Positions 16,750-24,686 of a stretch of 64,000 nt of DNA are shown here, piece by piece; positions within the stretch are counted from its first letter, which is position 1; each line of letters begins with the position of its first letter. Both the position numbers and the translations under genes were made by a program. The notes beneath the pieces are model-generated. The model made no database searches. It saw only the letters and a program-made list of their open reading frames with translations, and was not told the DNA's origin. Origin of the DNA: FEN-1297 sp963787005 (lineage in GTDB: Bacteria; Bacteroidota; Ignavibacteria; Ignavibacteriales; Ignavibacteriaceae); NCBI GenBank assembly GCA_963787005.1, contig CAWBBX010000091.1:1-64000 (forward strand). The letters are read 5' to 3'.

Positions 16750-18000
16750 ATGTTCGACGATAAATATAAATTTACTTGCGTAGAAAGATTTCTAAAATAT
16801 GTAAAATACGATACGCAGTCTGATGAGGAATCAACGTCCTTCCCGAGCACGGAGAAACAAAAAGTATTATCTAAAGATCTTGCGGAAGAGTTAAAAAGCA
16901 TGGGACTAAAAGACGCGCACATGGACGAGTGGGGCTACGTTATGGCATCTCTTCCGGCCAATACCGATAAGGAAGTGGACCCGATCGCCTTCATTGCACA
17001 CGTAGATACCTCCCCCGCGGTATCGGGTAAGAACGTAAACCCGGTAATAAATAAAAACTACCAGGGCGGCGACATAGTCCTGAAGAACGACAGCAGCAGG
17101 GTAATAAAGGCAAGCGAAAACCCGGAACTTGCCGGTATGATCGGGTACGATATTATAACCACCGACGGGACCACTCTTCTGGGTGCCGACAACAAAGCCG
17201 GAGTCGCCGAGATAATGGACGCTGTAAATTACTGGCTCACTCATCCCGAGGTTAAACACGGCCCGGTTAAAATTTGCTTCACGCCGGATGAGGAAGTGGG
17301 CAGGGGCACCGAGAAAATCGATCTCAAAAAGCTCGGCGCTAAGTACGGATATACGGTAGACGGCTCGAGCCGCGGCGAATTGGAAACAGAAACTTTCAGC
17401 GCTGATATGGCTGTTATAAAATTTATCGGCAAGAATATTCATCCCGGATACGCTAAGGGAAGAATGGTTAATTCGATGAAGGTGGCTGCAGCGTTTTTAG
17501 ACAGTCTTCCGAAGGATACACTTTCTCCTGAAACCACAGAGAAAAGGGAAGGCTTCGTGCATCCCGTAGCTTTGAACGGCAACGAAGAACTGACAATAGT
17601 TAAATTTATCGTGCGCAGCTTCGAGACGAAAGTGCTGAAAGAATACGAGGATATATTGAAAGATCTCGCGGATAAAGCCGTAGCTAAATTTCCCGGAGCT
17701 AAGCACGAGATTGAAATAGTTGAGCAGTACCGCAACATGAAGGACGTTCTGGACAAGCATCCGCAAATTGAAGGTTACGCACTGGAAGCGTTAAATAATC
17801 TGAAAATAGAACCGATTATGCATCCCATAAGAGGCGGCACGGACGGGTCTAAACTTTCGTTTATGGGACTACCGACCCCCAACATCTTCGCCGGCGAACA
17901 TAGTTTCCATTCGCAGCTCGAGTGGGTCGCCGTGCAGGATATGGAAGTCGCGGTTAAATACATTATAGAAATTGCAAAAGTCTGGGAGCAAAAGGCATAA
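16750..18000 (+). CDS. pepT: Peptidase T (tripeptide aminopeptidase)
   Basis: Zinc-dependent M20B aminopeptidase releasing N-terminal residues from tripeptides in the cytoplasm. 416 residues. Metal ligands are visible in IAFIAHVDTSPAVSG (His and Asp), LLGADNKAGVAEIM (bridging Asp), CFTPDEEVGRG (Glu pair), GYTVDGSSRGELE and IFAGEHSFHSQLEWV. Preceded by GAGGT at 16741. The downstream gap carries the left inverted repeat of the four-helix-bundle element. Confidence 0.93.
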   Translation: MFDDKYKFTCVERFLKYVKYDTQSDEESTSFPSTEKQKVLSKDLAEELKSMGLKDAHMDEWGYVMASLPANTDKEVDPIAFIAHVDTSPAVSGKNVNPVINKNYQGGDIVLKNDSSRVIKASENPELAGMIGYDIITTDGTTLLGADNKAGVAEIMDAVNYWLTHPEVKHGPVKICFTPDEEVGRGTEKIDLKKLGAKYGYTVDGSSRGELETETFSADMAVIKFIGKNIHPGYAKGRMVNSMKVAAAFLDSLPKDTLSPETTEKREGFVHPVALNGNEELTIVKFIVRSFETKVLKEYEDILKDLADKAVAKFPGAKHEIEIVEQYRNMKDVLDKHPQIEGYALEALNNLKIEPIMHPIRGGTDGSKLSFMGLPTPNIFAGEHSFHSQLEWVAVQDMEVAVKYIIEIAKVWEQKA

Positions 18001-18009
18001 ACGTAAGTT

Positions 18010-18031
18010 GTTTGTTGTGTGTGGTTTGTTG
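18010..18031 (+). repeat. Left 22-bp inverted repeat of the four-helix-bundle element
   Basis: A G/T-only stretch beginning GTTTGTTGTG and ending GGTTTGTTG. Its reverse complement recurs at 18482-18503 with one mismatch. The pair encloses the whole four-helix-bundle gene. Confidence 0.7.
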
Positions 18032-18082
18032 GTTTGAATTTTGCGTAGATAATTTATTTTATCTTTTAACTTGGGGGTTGAA

Positions 18083-18472
18083 ATGAAAAAAGAATACGTT
18101 AAAACTAAGTATGAAGAATTGGAAGTTTATCAACTTGCAGATTCTTTATCCGATATGGTGTGGGATATTGTAATAGAATGGGATTATTTTGCTAAAGATA
18201 CTGTCGGGAAACAACTGGTCCGTTCTTCTGACAGTATCGGTGCAAATATCGCCGAAGGGTCCGGAAGGGGAAGTTACTCTGATTACGGAAGATTTATAAA
18301 AATTGCCAGAGGTTCTCTGTTTGAGTCCAAACATTGGTTGAAAAAGGCTTTCAAACGAAAACTGATTACAAAAAAAATATTCGATGAAATGGAATCGCTT
18401 ATTAACGAGCTTATTCCTCGTTTGAGCACTTTCGTAAACTATTTAAATAAGAGATCAAATTCGATTAAATGA
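18083..18472 (+). CDS. Four-helix-bundle protein (23S rRNA intervening-sequence family)
   Basis: 129 residues from the ATG at 18083, with GGGGG 6-10 bp upstream. Shows the family hallmarks YEELEVYQLADSLSD, a long helix, VRSSDSIGANIAEGSGR, YGRFIKIARGSLFESKHWL and a C-terminal helix. Members are encoded in intervening sequences of 23S rRNA, as free-standing genes, and as Avd-like partners of diversity-generating retroelements; no reverse transcriptase lies here. Function of free-standing copies is unknown. Bounded by 22-bp inverted repeats, and its TGA overlaps the ATG of the U32 gene. This suggests a small mobile cassette inserted at the 5' edge of that gene. Confidence 0.88.
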   Translation: MKKEYVKTKYEELEVYQLADSLSDMVWDIVIEWDYFAKDTVGKQLVRSSDSIGANIAEGSGRGSYSDYGRFIKIARGSLFESKHWLKKAFKRKLITKKIFDEMESLINELIPRLSTFVNYLNKRSNSIK

Positions 18473-19734
18473 CTCAACAAACAACAAACCACATACAACA
18501 AACTGTCCCCGAGCTTATGGCCCCCGCGGGCGATTGGACAATGCTCACAACTGCGGTTAACGCCGGTGCTGACGCCGTTTACTTTGGTGTAGACAAGCTT
18601 AACATGCGCGCCAAGGCCGCAAATTTTACCGTGGACGAGCTTCCGAAGATCGTATCATTCTGCGGGGATAAAAAAGTTAAAACATATCTAACGCTTAATA
18701 CCGTTGTTTACGAAGAAGAAATAGGTGAGCTTGACGAGATAGTTAGGGCGGCAAAAGATGCGGGAGTCAACAGAGTAATCTGCTGGGACCTCGGCGTAAC
18801 TGAGATCTGCAGAAAGCACGATATGCAGTTCTGTGTTTCCACTCAGGGTTCCGTAGCCAATTCTCTGAGCGCTAATTTTTATAAATCGCTCGGTGCGGAG
18901 AGGATCGTACTAGCGCGAGAGTGTTCACTTGAAGAAATTAAAAAAATTAGAGCTAACACCGATCTCGAAATCGAAGCTTTCATTCACGGCGCGATGTGCA
19001 TCGCCGTAAGCGGAAGATGCTTTATGAGCCACCATCTTTTCGGAAAGAGCGCCAACAGGGGCGAGTGCATTCAGCCGTGCAGAAGGGAATACGAAGTTTA
19101 TGATCCCACTATCGGTAAATCGATGATAATGGGAGAGGATTATATTATGTCGCCCAAAGATCTCTGCACCATCGAATTCATCGATAAATTAATTGAAGCG
19201 GGCATAGATTCGTTTAAGATAGAAGGCAGAAAGCGGAGTCCCGAATATGTGTTTACTGCCGTATCGGTGTACAGGAAAGCCATCGACTTATATTTTGATA
19301 GGAAGCTGACGCCCGGAATAAAAAAAGAACTTCTCGATGAACTGGAAAAAGTTTACAACAGGGGATTTTCTTCCGGGTTTTATTTCGATACTCCCAGCTC
19401 TGCAGATTACGCAGATATATACGGAAGCAAAGCAACCACAAGAAAAGAGTTCGTCGGGAAGGTCGTCAATTATTTTAAGAAATCGGCTATAGTTGATATT
19501 ACTTTGGAAGCCGGCAAAATAAAAGTCGACGACGAACTTTTAATCATCGGACCTACGACCGGCACTGTGAAATTTAAGATAAAAGAATTAATGCAGGACG
19601 AGTCCATGATTTCGGAAGCGGAAAAAGGTGCAAGGATTACGAGTCCGTGCGAAGATACCGTACGTACAAACGACAGAGTTTACGTGATGAAAAAGGTTAT
19701 TAGCGAATTCGCGGCAGAAGAAAATGGCCACTAA
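18469..19734 (+). CDS. U32 family peptidase-like protein
   Basis: 421 residues. N-terminal PELMAPAGDWTMLTTAVNAG with GADAVYFG is the U32 start; IEAFIHGAMCIAVSGRCFMS with Cys-rich GECIQPCRREY is the U32 signature (about 165-205), followed by FKIEGRKRSPEYV. Well-studied members (RlhA, TrhP) hydroxylate RNA rather than cleave protein, using prephenate and possibly an Fe-S site; which group this is cannot be settled. The annotated ATG overlaps the four-helix-bundle stop. Codons 3-12 derive from an inverted repeat, so the original start was probably replaced. An internal ATG at 18517 would lose the conserved PEL. Confidence 0.88.
   Translation: MTQQTTNHIQQTVPELMAPAGDWTMLTTAVNAGADAVYFGVDKLNMRAKAANFTVDELPKIVSFCGDKKVKTYLTLNTVVYEEEIGELDEIVRAAKDAGVNRVICWDLGVTEICRKHDMQFCVSTQGSVANSLSANFYKSLGAERIVLARECSLEEIKKIRANTDLEIEAFIHGAMCIAVSGRCFMSHHLFGKSANRGECIQPCRREYEVYDPTIGKSMIMGEDYIMSPKDLCTIEFIDKLIEAGIDSFKIEGRKRSPEYVFTAVSVYRKAIDLYFDRKLTPGIKKELLDELEKVYNRGFSSGFYFDTPSSADYADIYGSKATTRKEFVGKVVNYFKKSAIVDITLEAGKIKVDDELLIIGPTTGTVKFKIKELMQDESMISEAEKGARITSPCEDTVRTNDRVYVMKKVISEFAAEENGH
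18482..18503 (-). repeat. Right 22-bp inverted repeat, inside the U32 gene start
   Basis: A C/A-only stretch beginning CAACAAACCAC and ending ACAACAAAC; reverse complement of the left copy except one base. It is read as codons for Q, T, N, H and I at the N terminus of the U32 protein, just before the conserved PELMAPAG. Confidence 0.7.
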
Positions 19735-19880
19735 TGCGCTAATAACTTAATTAAAATATAATTCGAATTCGCCGGTTTGCCTGCCGTACAGAAATGTCAG
19801 CCTAATTTTTATCTCCTCTAATCGGTACAACTTCAAATATTTATCGATCATAATACAATTGGGTCGTTTCTATTTTTTCC

Positions 19881-20075
19881 ATTACCTCAATAAGGTAATA
19901 AGATTGTTTTTTATCAAGGTTTGATATTGTTACTAAAGTTATCTCTTGCATAAGGTTATATTTCGATAAAGAATGTTGTACAAACGAAAATGAATGTATT
20001 CAAACCTTATAATATCATTGCAACCTTAGTAGCAAGATATTACAAGAATATACCAAACCTTATCACCTTATTTTT
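19881..20075. repeat. AT-rich imperfect inverted repeat in a 470-bp gene-free gap
   Basis: The gap 19735-20204 has no plausible gene. A small hairpin ATTACCT/AGGTAAT lies at 19881-19899. On a larger scale AATAAGGT and AAGGTTTGATAT on the left are mirrored by ATACCAAACCTT and ACCTTATT on the right (to 20071), with AAACCTTAT and CAACCTTAGTA echoes in between. This is a degenerate nested palindrome of unknown origin. Confidence 0.5.
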
Positions 20076-20204
20076 ATTTTACTTACAGATTTCAACATGC
20101 ACAGTTAAGATTATGCCTATGAGGCCCTGAAGGCGGGTTCGCAAATCAAACATGATTGAAGTTCAAATTTATTACCGTCTCACTCAAACTGTTCCTTAAA
20201 TTTT

Positions 20205-20825
20205 TCAAACTGCACCTTTAAATCTATCCAGCTCGTTCTTCACGTTTTGAAGTTCTTCTTCAAGATTCAATATGCGTTCTAGATTTTCCTCGGACTGTGA
20301 TTTTGTCTCGGGTACCGGTTCGATGACCGGCGCACCGGAAAGAAGATGAGCATAGCGGGCTTCCTTCATGCCTGTTTGCTTCGGCAGCTTAGCTACGAGA
20401 GGCTCTTCTCTGTTGATAAGATTTTGAAGCACGTCGTCAACTTGAGATAAACTATCGAATGCGAACATTCTGCCGGTTCGTCCTTTTATCTCACCCGGAG
20501 TCTGCGGCCCGCGCAGCATAAGCACGGCCATTACGGCAGTCTCTTCCGGACTGAAGTTCATATGCTCCGTAAAGATCTGACGGTATTTAGGAACGCGCAT
20601 ATCCCCGCCCGTAACTCTGGATACAAGAGATTTATCGCGCAGCTTTGCGAGCGTTATCTCAATTTGAGTTTCATCGAATGCGGTAACCGGATCGCGGTTG
20701 GATTTTTGATTGCACGCGTTCTTCAACGAATTTAAAGTTAGAGGATAATATTCGGGCGTTGTCAGTTCCTTTTCGATAAGGGAACTTATGATGCGGACTT
20801 CTTCGAAAGATAAAAGCTGATCCAT
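20205..20825 (-). CDS. yceH: YceH/DUF480 family protein
   Basis: 206 residues, against about 215 in E. coli YceH. Starts MDQLLSFEEVRIISSLIEKE, with ATTPEYYPLTLNSLKNACNQKSNR-type winged-helix sequence, then MVLMLRGPQTPGEIKGRTGRM-like second wing and a C-terminal coiled coil (about 180-200). Two tandem winged-helix domains suggest DNA or protein binding, but the cellular role is unknown. Transcribed away from ProS, about 90 bp downstream of the desaturase, so possibly the second gene of that unit. Confidence 0.85.
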   Translation of the reverse strand: MDQLLSFEEVRIISSLIEKELTTPEYYPLTLNSLKNACNQKSNRDPVTAFDETQIEITLAKLRDKSLVSRVTGGDMRVPKYRQIFTEHMNFSPEETAVMAVLMLRGPQTPGEIKGRTGRMFAFDSLSQVDDVLQNLINREEPLVAKLPKQTGMKEARYAHLLSGAPVIEPVPETKSQSEENLERILNLEEELQNVKNELDRFKGAV

Positions 20826-20915
20826 ACTTCAAATAGTTTAATTGATAAAATTTGAAGTATTATAATAGTTTAAATATTTCTCTTTTTCAATTTCACCTTA
20901 ATCTTACACTTAGAC

Positions 20916-21914
20916 TTAAACTTCTCTCCCGTATATCCAGCTGAATTTTTCCGGCTTCTGTGCGAGCGAAATTCTGCCGGCTACATTCAGGTATCTTTCT
21001 GAGAGCGTGCACAAATAGTCCTGGGCTTTCGCCGCCAGGTCGGAGAGTCCGGTAAGCTTATCGATTTCCCATCCTTTAACTAGGTTGCCGATAATTTCTG
21101 CATAATCTTTCGCGGTATAGACCCCGATTCTCTGCGCGACGTTGGAGAACTTTGTGAATAGATTTTCTTCTTTTCCGTCTTCCATCAGATCGGCTGGCAT
21201 TATAATTTTTATCTTCATCATTTTAGCGAAAGAGAGGATCGCCTGCGCGGGATCGACTTCGAATATCTTCGACATGAAAAGCTTATATGCTTTTTCATGG
21301 CGAGCCTCGTCGCCTGCTATCAAACCGCAGATTTTCTGAAGCCTCTCGTCGCCTTCTTTTACCGCGAGCCGGCCCACGTTTGTATGTGATATTTTTGTAG
21401 CTCTTTCCTGGAATGAAGTATAGATGAAGCCTAAGTACGGATCGTTTTCGGTACCGGGATTAAAGCCGTTGTTGATAAGATTATGAATTGTTACTTCCAT
21501 CGCCCTCATATTCACCCTTCCGGTGAGATAAAGGTACTTGTTCAAAAGATCGCCGTGCCTGTTTTCCTCGGACGTCCAGCCCCTGCTCCACTTAGCCCAG
21601 GCGCTGTTGCTGTTGCCCGTAATATCGGTTACGCCCTCAAGACGGTTGAGCCAGGTTTGGTAAGTAGGCAGGGCTTCTTCCGTAACCGTATCGCCCACTA
21701 GCACTACAAGCAGCTCGTCGGGCAGAGCCGCGGCCCTTTCCCTGAATTCTTTTACCTGGTCGCGCCAGTCTTCCGCAGTCATATCCGGAAGGAAATCGCT
21801 TGGCTGCCAGCTTTCGTTAACAGGTTTTAATAGTTGGGAAATGTTTTCTTCTACAAATCCTTCGATGCTTTTAATTACTTCAAATCTTGAAGCGATGTTT
21901 TTATTTTCAGTCAT
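20916..21914 (-). CDS. Acyl-ACP desaturase (ferritin-like di-iron)
   Basis: Introduces a double bond into acyl-ACP in unsaturated fatty acid synthesis. About 332 residues from the ATG at 21914; the frame is open to 21971 but MTENKNIASRFEVIK looks native. The two di-iron half-sites are visible as SEENRHGDLL and GDEARHEKAY, with W-rich NSAWAKWSRGW before the first. C-terminal LSERYLNVAGRISLAQKPEK completes the fold. Needs ferredoxin or another electron donor not encoded here, and oxygen, consistent with some aerobic capacity. Confidence 0.9.
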   Translation of the reverse strand: MTENKNIASRFEVIKSIEGFVEENISQLLKPVNESWQPSDFLPDMTAEDWRDQVKEFRERAAALPDELLVVLVGDTVTEEALPTYQTWLNRLEGVTDITGNSNSAWAKWSRGWTSEENRHGDLLNKYLYLTGRVNMRAMEVTIHNLINNGFNPGTENDPYLGFIYTSFQERATKISHTNVGRLAVKEGDERLQKICGLIAGDEARHEKAYKLFMSKIFEVDPAQAILSFAKMMKIKIIMPADLMEDGKEENLFTKFSNVAQRIGVYTAKDYAEIIGNLVKGWEIDKLTGLSDLAAKAQDYLCTLSERYLNVAGRISLAQKPEKFSWIYGREV

Positions 21915-22139
21915 GTATCCGCTTTTCTGATGGGTGGTTAATTTTAAAAATAAAACGTCCTGGACAAACATCCAATTAAATTAAGCTAAGAACATGTAAA
22001 AGTTATGTAAAACTATGATTCCGCCTATTTTGATAAACCTCCGTAATTGCTTATTTTTAGCCGTTATTTATGAACTTTCTGCTCGATTCCGGACGTATAT
22101 AGTCCGGAGATTCAATAATTATTAAGAAACAAAATTATT

Positions 22140-23825
22140 ATGAGACTAAGCAAATCATTTGTACCTACCCTGAAAGAAGTACCGAACGACGCTGTCGTTA
22201 AGAGTCATATTTTAATGCTACGCTCCGGAATGATACGCATGATCTCCGCCGGAATATATTCATTCCTCCCCTTAGGATATAAGGTCGTTAAGAAGATATC
22301 TCAAATTATCCGCGAGGAAATGGACGCGATAGGCGGACAGGAATTCCATTTCCCCGCTTTAAATCCGCGCGAGATTTGGGAAGAGACGAACCGGGTGGAA
22401 GCTTTCGGCGATACTCTTTTCCATGTGAAGAACAGGGACTATGTTCTCGCCCCGACACATGAGGAAATTGTTACTTACCACGCGAGAAACGTTCTGAAAT
22501 CGTATAAAGATTTTCCGCAGATCTGGTATCAGATACAGACGAAGTTCAGGAACGAAGCACGCCCTCGCAGCGGCGTTATACGCGGAAGACAATTTTTAAT
22601 GAAAGACGCCTACACGCTGGACTCAAGCTGGGAAGGATTGGATAAAGGCTACGCTCTTCACGACGGCGCGTACCGTAAAATATTCGACAGATGCGATCTC
22701 GATTATTTTGTGGTAGGAGCTTCCAGCGGCGCTATGGGCGGCACGGGTTCGGAAGAGTTTATGGTAAAGTCCGAGGCGGGTGAAGATACCGTTGCTTACT
22801 GCGAGACGAGCGGATACGCCGCCAACGTTGAAGTTGCTACATCCAAAGTCGCCGCCAAAGCGCGTGATGAGAAAAGCGAAGAGATTAAGGAGATTCATAC
22901 GCCGAATGTTAAATCGATAGACGAGCTTTGCGAGTTTCTTAAGATCGATGAAACTCAGTGTGCCAAATCCAGGGTTTACATTTTTAACGGGCAGGCGGTT
23001 CTTATTTTGATGCTGGGCAATGACGAGGTAAACGAGACAAAGTTGGAGAAAGTCCTCGGCGGCGGGATCAGACCGGCTCACCCGGAAGAACTTGCAGAGA
23101 TAACAGGCGCGGATGCCGGCTCAATTGGACCTATAGGATTTAAAGGAAGAATTATAGCCGACAACCGGCTGAAGGACGCTAACAATCTATTCAGCGGCGC
23201 CAACAAGAACGATTACCACTTGGGCGGAATAGATCTTAAACGCGACGTGAAGGATCTGGAATACGTAGATTTAAGAAAAGTGCAGTCGGGCGAAGGCTGC
23301 CCGATAAGCGACGGAAAACTGGATGTGTTTACGGCAATTGAGCTGGGACATATTTTTAAGCTCGGTACAAAATACTCCGAATCGATGGGAGCAATGTTCC
23401 TCGACGAGAACGGCAAAGAGAATCCGATAATTATGGGAAGCTACGGCATAGGCGTAGAGCGTGTAATGGCGTGCTACATAGAGCAGCATAACGATGAGAA
23501 CGGAATTATATGGGATAAGACACTGGCGCCGTTCCAGGTGCATCTTCTCGCATTAAATATGAAGAAGCAGGGTGTATCCGACGCGGCGGATAAATTATAT
23601 AATGAGCTTACGGAAAAAGGAATCGAAGTAATTTACGACGACCGTATCGACGCGCAGGCTGGATTCAAGTTTAACGACGCCGATCTGCTCGGTATGCCGG
23701 TGCAGGTTGTAGTAGGTGACCGCAAACTGAAAGAAGGCAAGGTAGAAGTGAAGATACGCAAAACCGGTGAAAGATTTGATATTCCGTTGGGTGAATTGTA
23801 TACTAAGCTCGAAGAGCTTTTATAA
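22140..23825 (+). CDS. proS: Prolyl-tRNA synthetase
   Basis: Class II aminoacyl-tRNA synthetase of the bacterial type with an editing insertion; 561 residues (E. coli 572). Motif 1 region SAGIYSFLPLGYKV, motif 2 QTKFRNEARPRSGVIRGR, GAMGGTGSEEFM, the YbaK-like editing insertion at about 240-385, motif 3 GSYGIGVERVM, and the C-terminal anticodon-binding domain with DDRIDAQAGFKFNDADLLG. Essential housekeeping gene, followed by two strong hairpins. Confidence 0.96.
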   Translation: MRLSKSFVPTLKEVPNDAVVKSHILMLRSGMIRMISAGIYSFLPLGYKVVKKISQIIREEMDAIGGQEFHFPALNPREIWEETNRVEAFGDTLFHVKNRDYVLAPTHEEIVTYHARNVLKSYKDFPQIWYQIQTKFRNEARPRSGVIRGRQFLMKDAYTLDSSWEGLDKGYALHDGAYRKIFDRCDLDYFVVGASSGAMGGTGSEEFMVKSEAGEDTVAYCETSGYAANVEVATSKVAAKARDEKSEEIKEIHTPNVKSIDELCEFLKIDETQCAKSRVYIFNGQAVLILMLGNDEVNETKLEKVLGGGIRPAHPEELAEITGADAGSIGPIGFKGRIIADNRLKDANNLFSGANKNDYHLGGIDLKRDVKDLEYVDLRKVQSGEGCPISDGKLDVFTAIELGHIFKLGTKYSESMGAMFLDENGKENPIIMGSYGIGVERVMACYIEQHNDENGIIWDKTLAPFQVHLLALNMKKQGVSDAADKLYNELTEKGIEVIYDDRIDAQAGFKFNDADLLGMPVQVVVGDRKLKEGKVEVKIRKTGERFDIPLGELYTKLEELL

Positions 23826-23832
23826 TAAATTT

Positions 23833-23865
23833 AAACCTCCGAGGTTTTTAAAACCTCGGAGGTTT
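23833..23865. terminator. 15-bp perfect hairpin after proS
   Basis: AAACCTCCGAGGTTT, a 3-nt loop, then AAACCTCGGAGGTTT, 8 bp after the proS stop. No U tract directly follows, so it may be a REP palindrome rather than a pure terminator. Confidence 0.6.
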
Positions 23866-23892
23866 GGGTTAACTTTTATTTTTTACAAGTTG

Positions 23893-23924
23893 AAGGCCGG
23901 GGATTTTACCCCGGCCTTTTTTTA
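23893..23924 (+). terminator. Rho-independent terminator of proS
   Basis: AAGGCCGGGG, loop ATTTTA, CCCCGGCCTT, then a run of T. Classical stem plus U tract. Confidence 0.8.
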
Positions 23925-24054
23925 TTTTGAAGGGACAGGTTTCATAGCCCGGTAATAAGTTCGATATTTAGTTGAATTTGTTATCCGGGTCTAGAGATTG
24001 TTGGAAAAGTTTGTTTGTTATTTATGTAACTCTTTCAGAGTAACTTAAATTCTG

Positions 24055-24681
24055 GTTGATTCCGGACCAGGGGTTTCACCCCTGGCTGCGATATATTTCC
24101 CCTTCGGGGAAAATAATTTCTATACAAGCTGTGTATTAATAATGTCAAGTTGATTAAGCAATACAGCTCTGAAGGAGCGAAATAACATAGGCCGGGGCGA
24201 AGCCCCGGTATAGAAATCAAACCAAATTGTTAAACCCTGAAAGGGTGGAATAGGTTCTTGTATATTTTAAACCGTGCGTCTCACCCCTGGCAGAGATCTA
24301 TTTCCCCTTCGGGGAAAATAATTACGATTATAACAAACCTGTGGATTAAATAATGTCGAACTGATTAAGCATAACAGCTCCGAAGGAGCGAAAAAACATA
24401 GGCCGGGGAACCGCCCCGGTATTATAAATCCAATATATTAACCGAACCTTGAAAGGGTAACATTATTTTTTTGTTGATCCCCCAACCACGGGTTTCACCC
24501 CTGGCTGAGTTATATTTCCCCATCGGGGAAAATCCCCACATTGATATACACAATAGAACAACCTGCTACTTTATTATATACTGTTGAAACAGTTAAATCG
24601 ATAAAGTTGCGTTTATATTCTCCCCGGGATTAATCCCGGGGAGAGCGGTTAGAAATATAATTGCTAACCGTTTTAACGGTT
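24055..24681. repeat. Cluster of REP-like hairpins with three diverged tandem copies
   Basis: No gene fits in 23926-24686. CACCCCTGGC recurs at 24077, 24292 and 24497, marking imperfect copies of about 205-215 bp. Each copy carries several stems: CCAGGGG/CCCCTGG (24067-24085), TTTCCCC/GGGGAAA (24096-24112), a GAAGGAGCGAAA block, CCGGGG/CCCCGG (near 24192) and a ccctgaaaggg stem. At the right end lies a 24-bp palindrome (24620-24643, CTCCCCGGGAT plus its complement) and AACCGTT/AACGGTT (24666-24681), which match the REP family around the transposase at 37 kb. Confidence 0.75.
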
Positions 24682-24686
24682 TTCAA

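Noticed and set aside
18083..18472. Diversity-generating retroelement accessory protein (Avd)
   Set aside because: Same fold family, but no reverse transcriptase, template repeat or variable repeat lies nearby.
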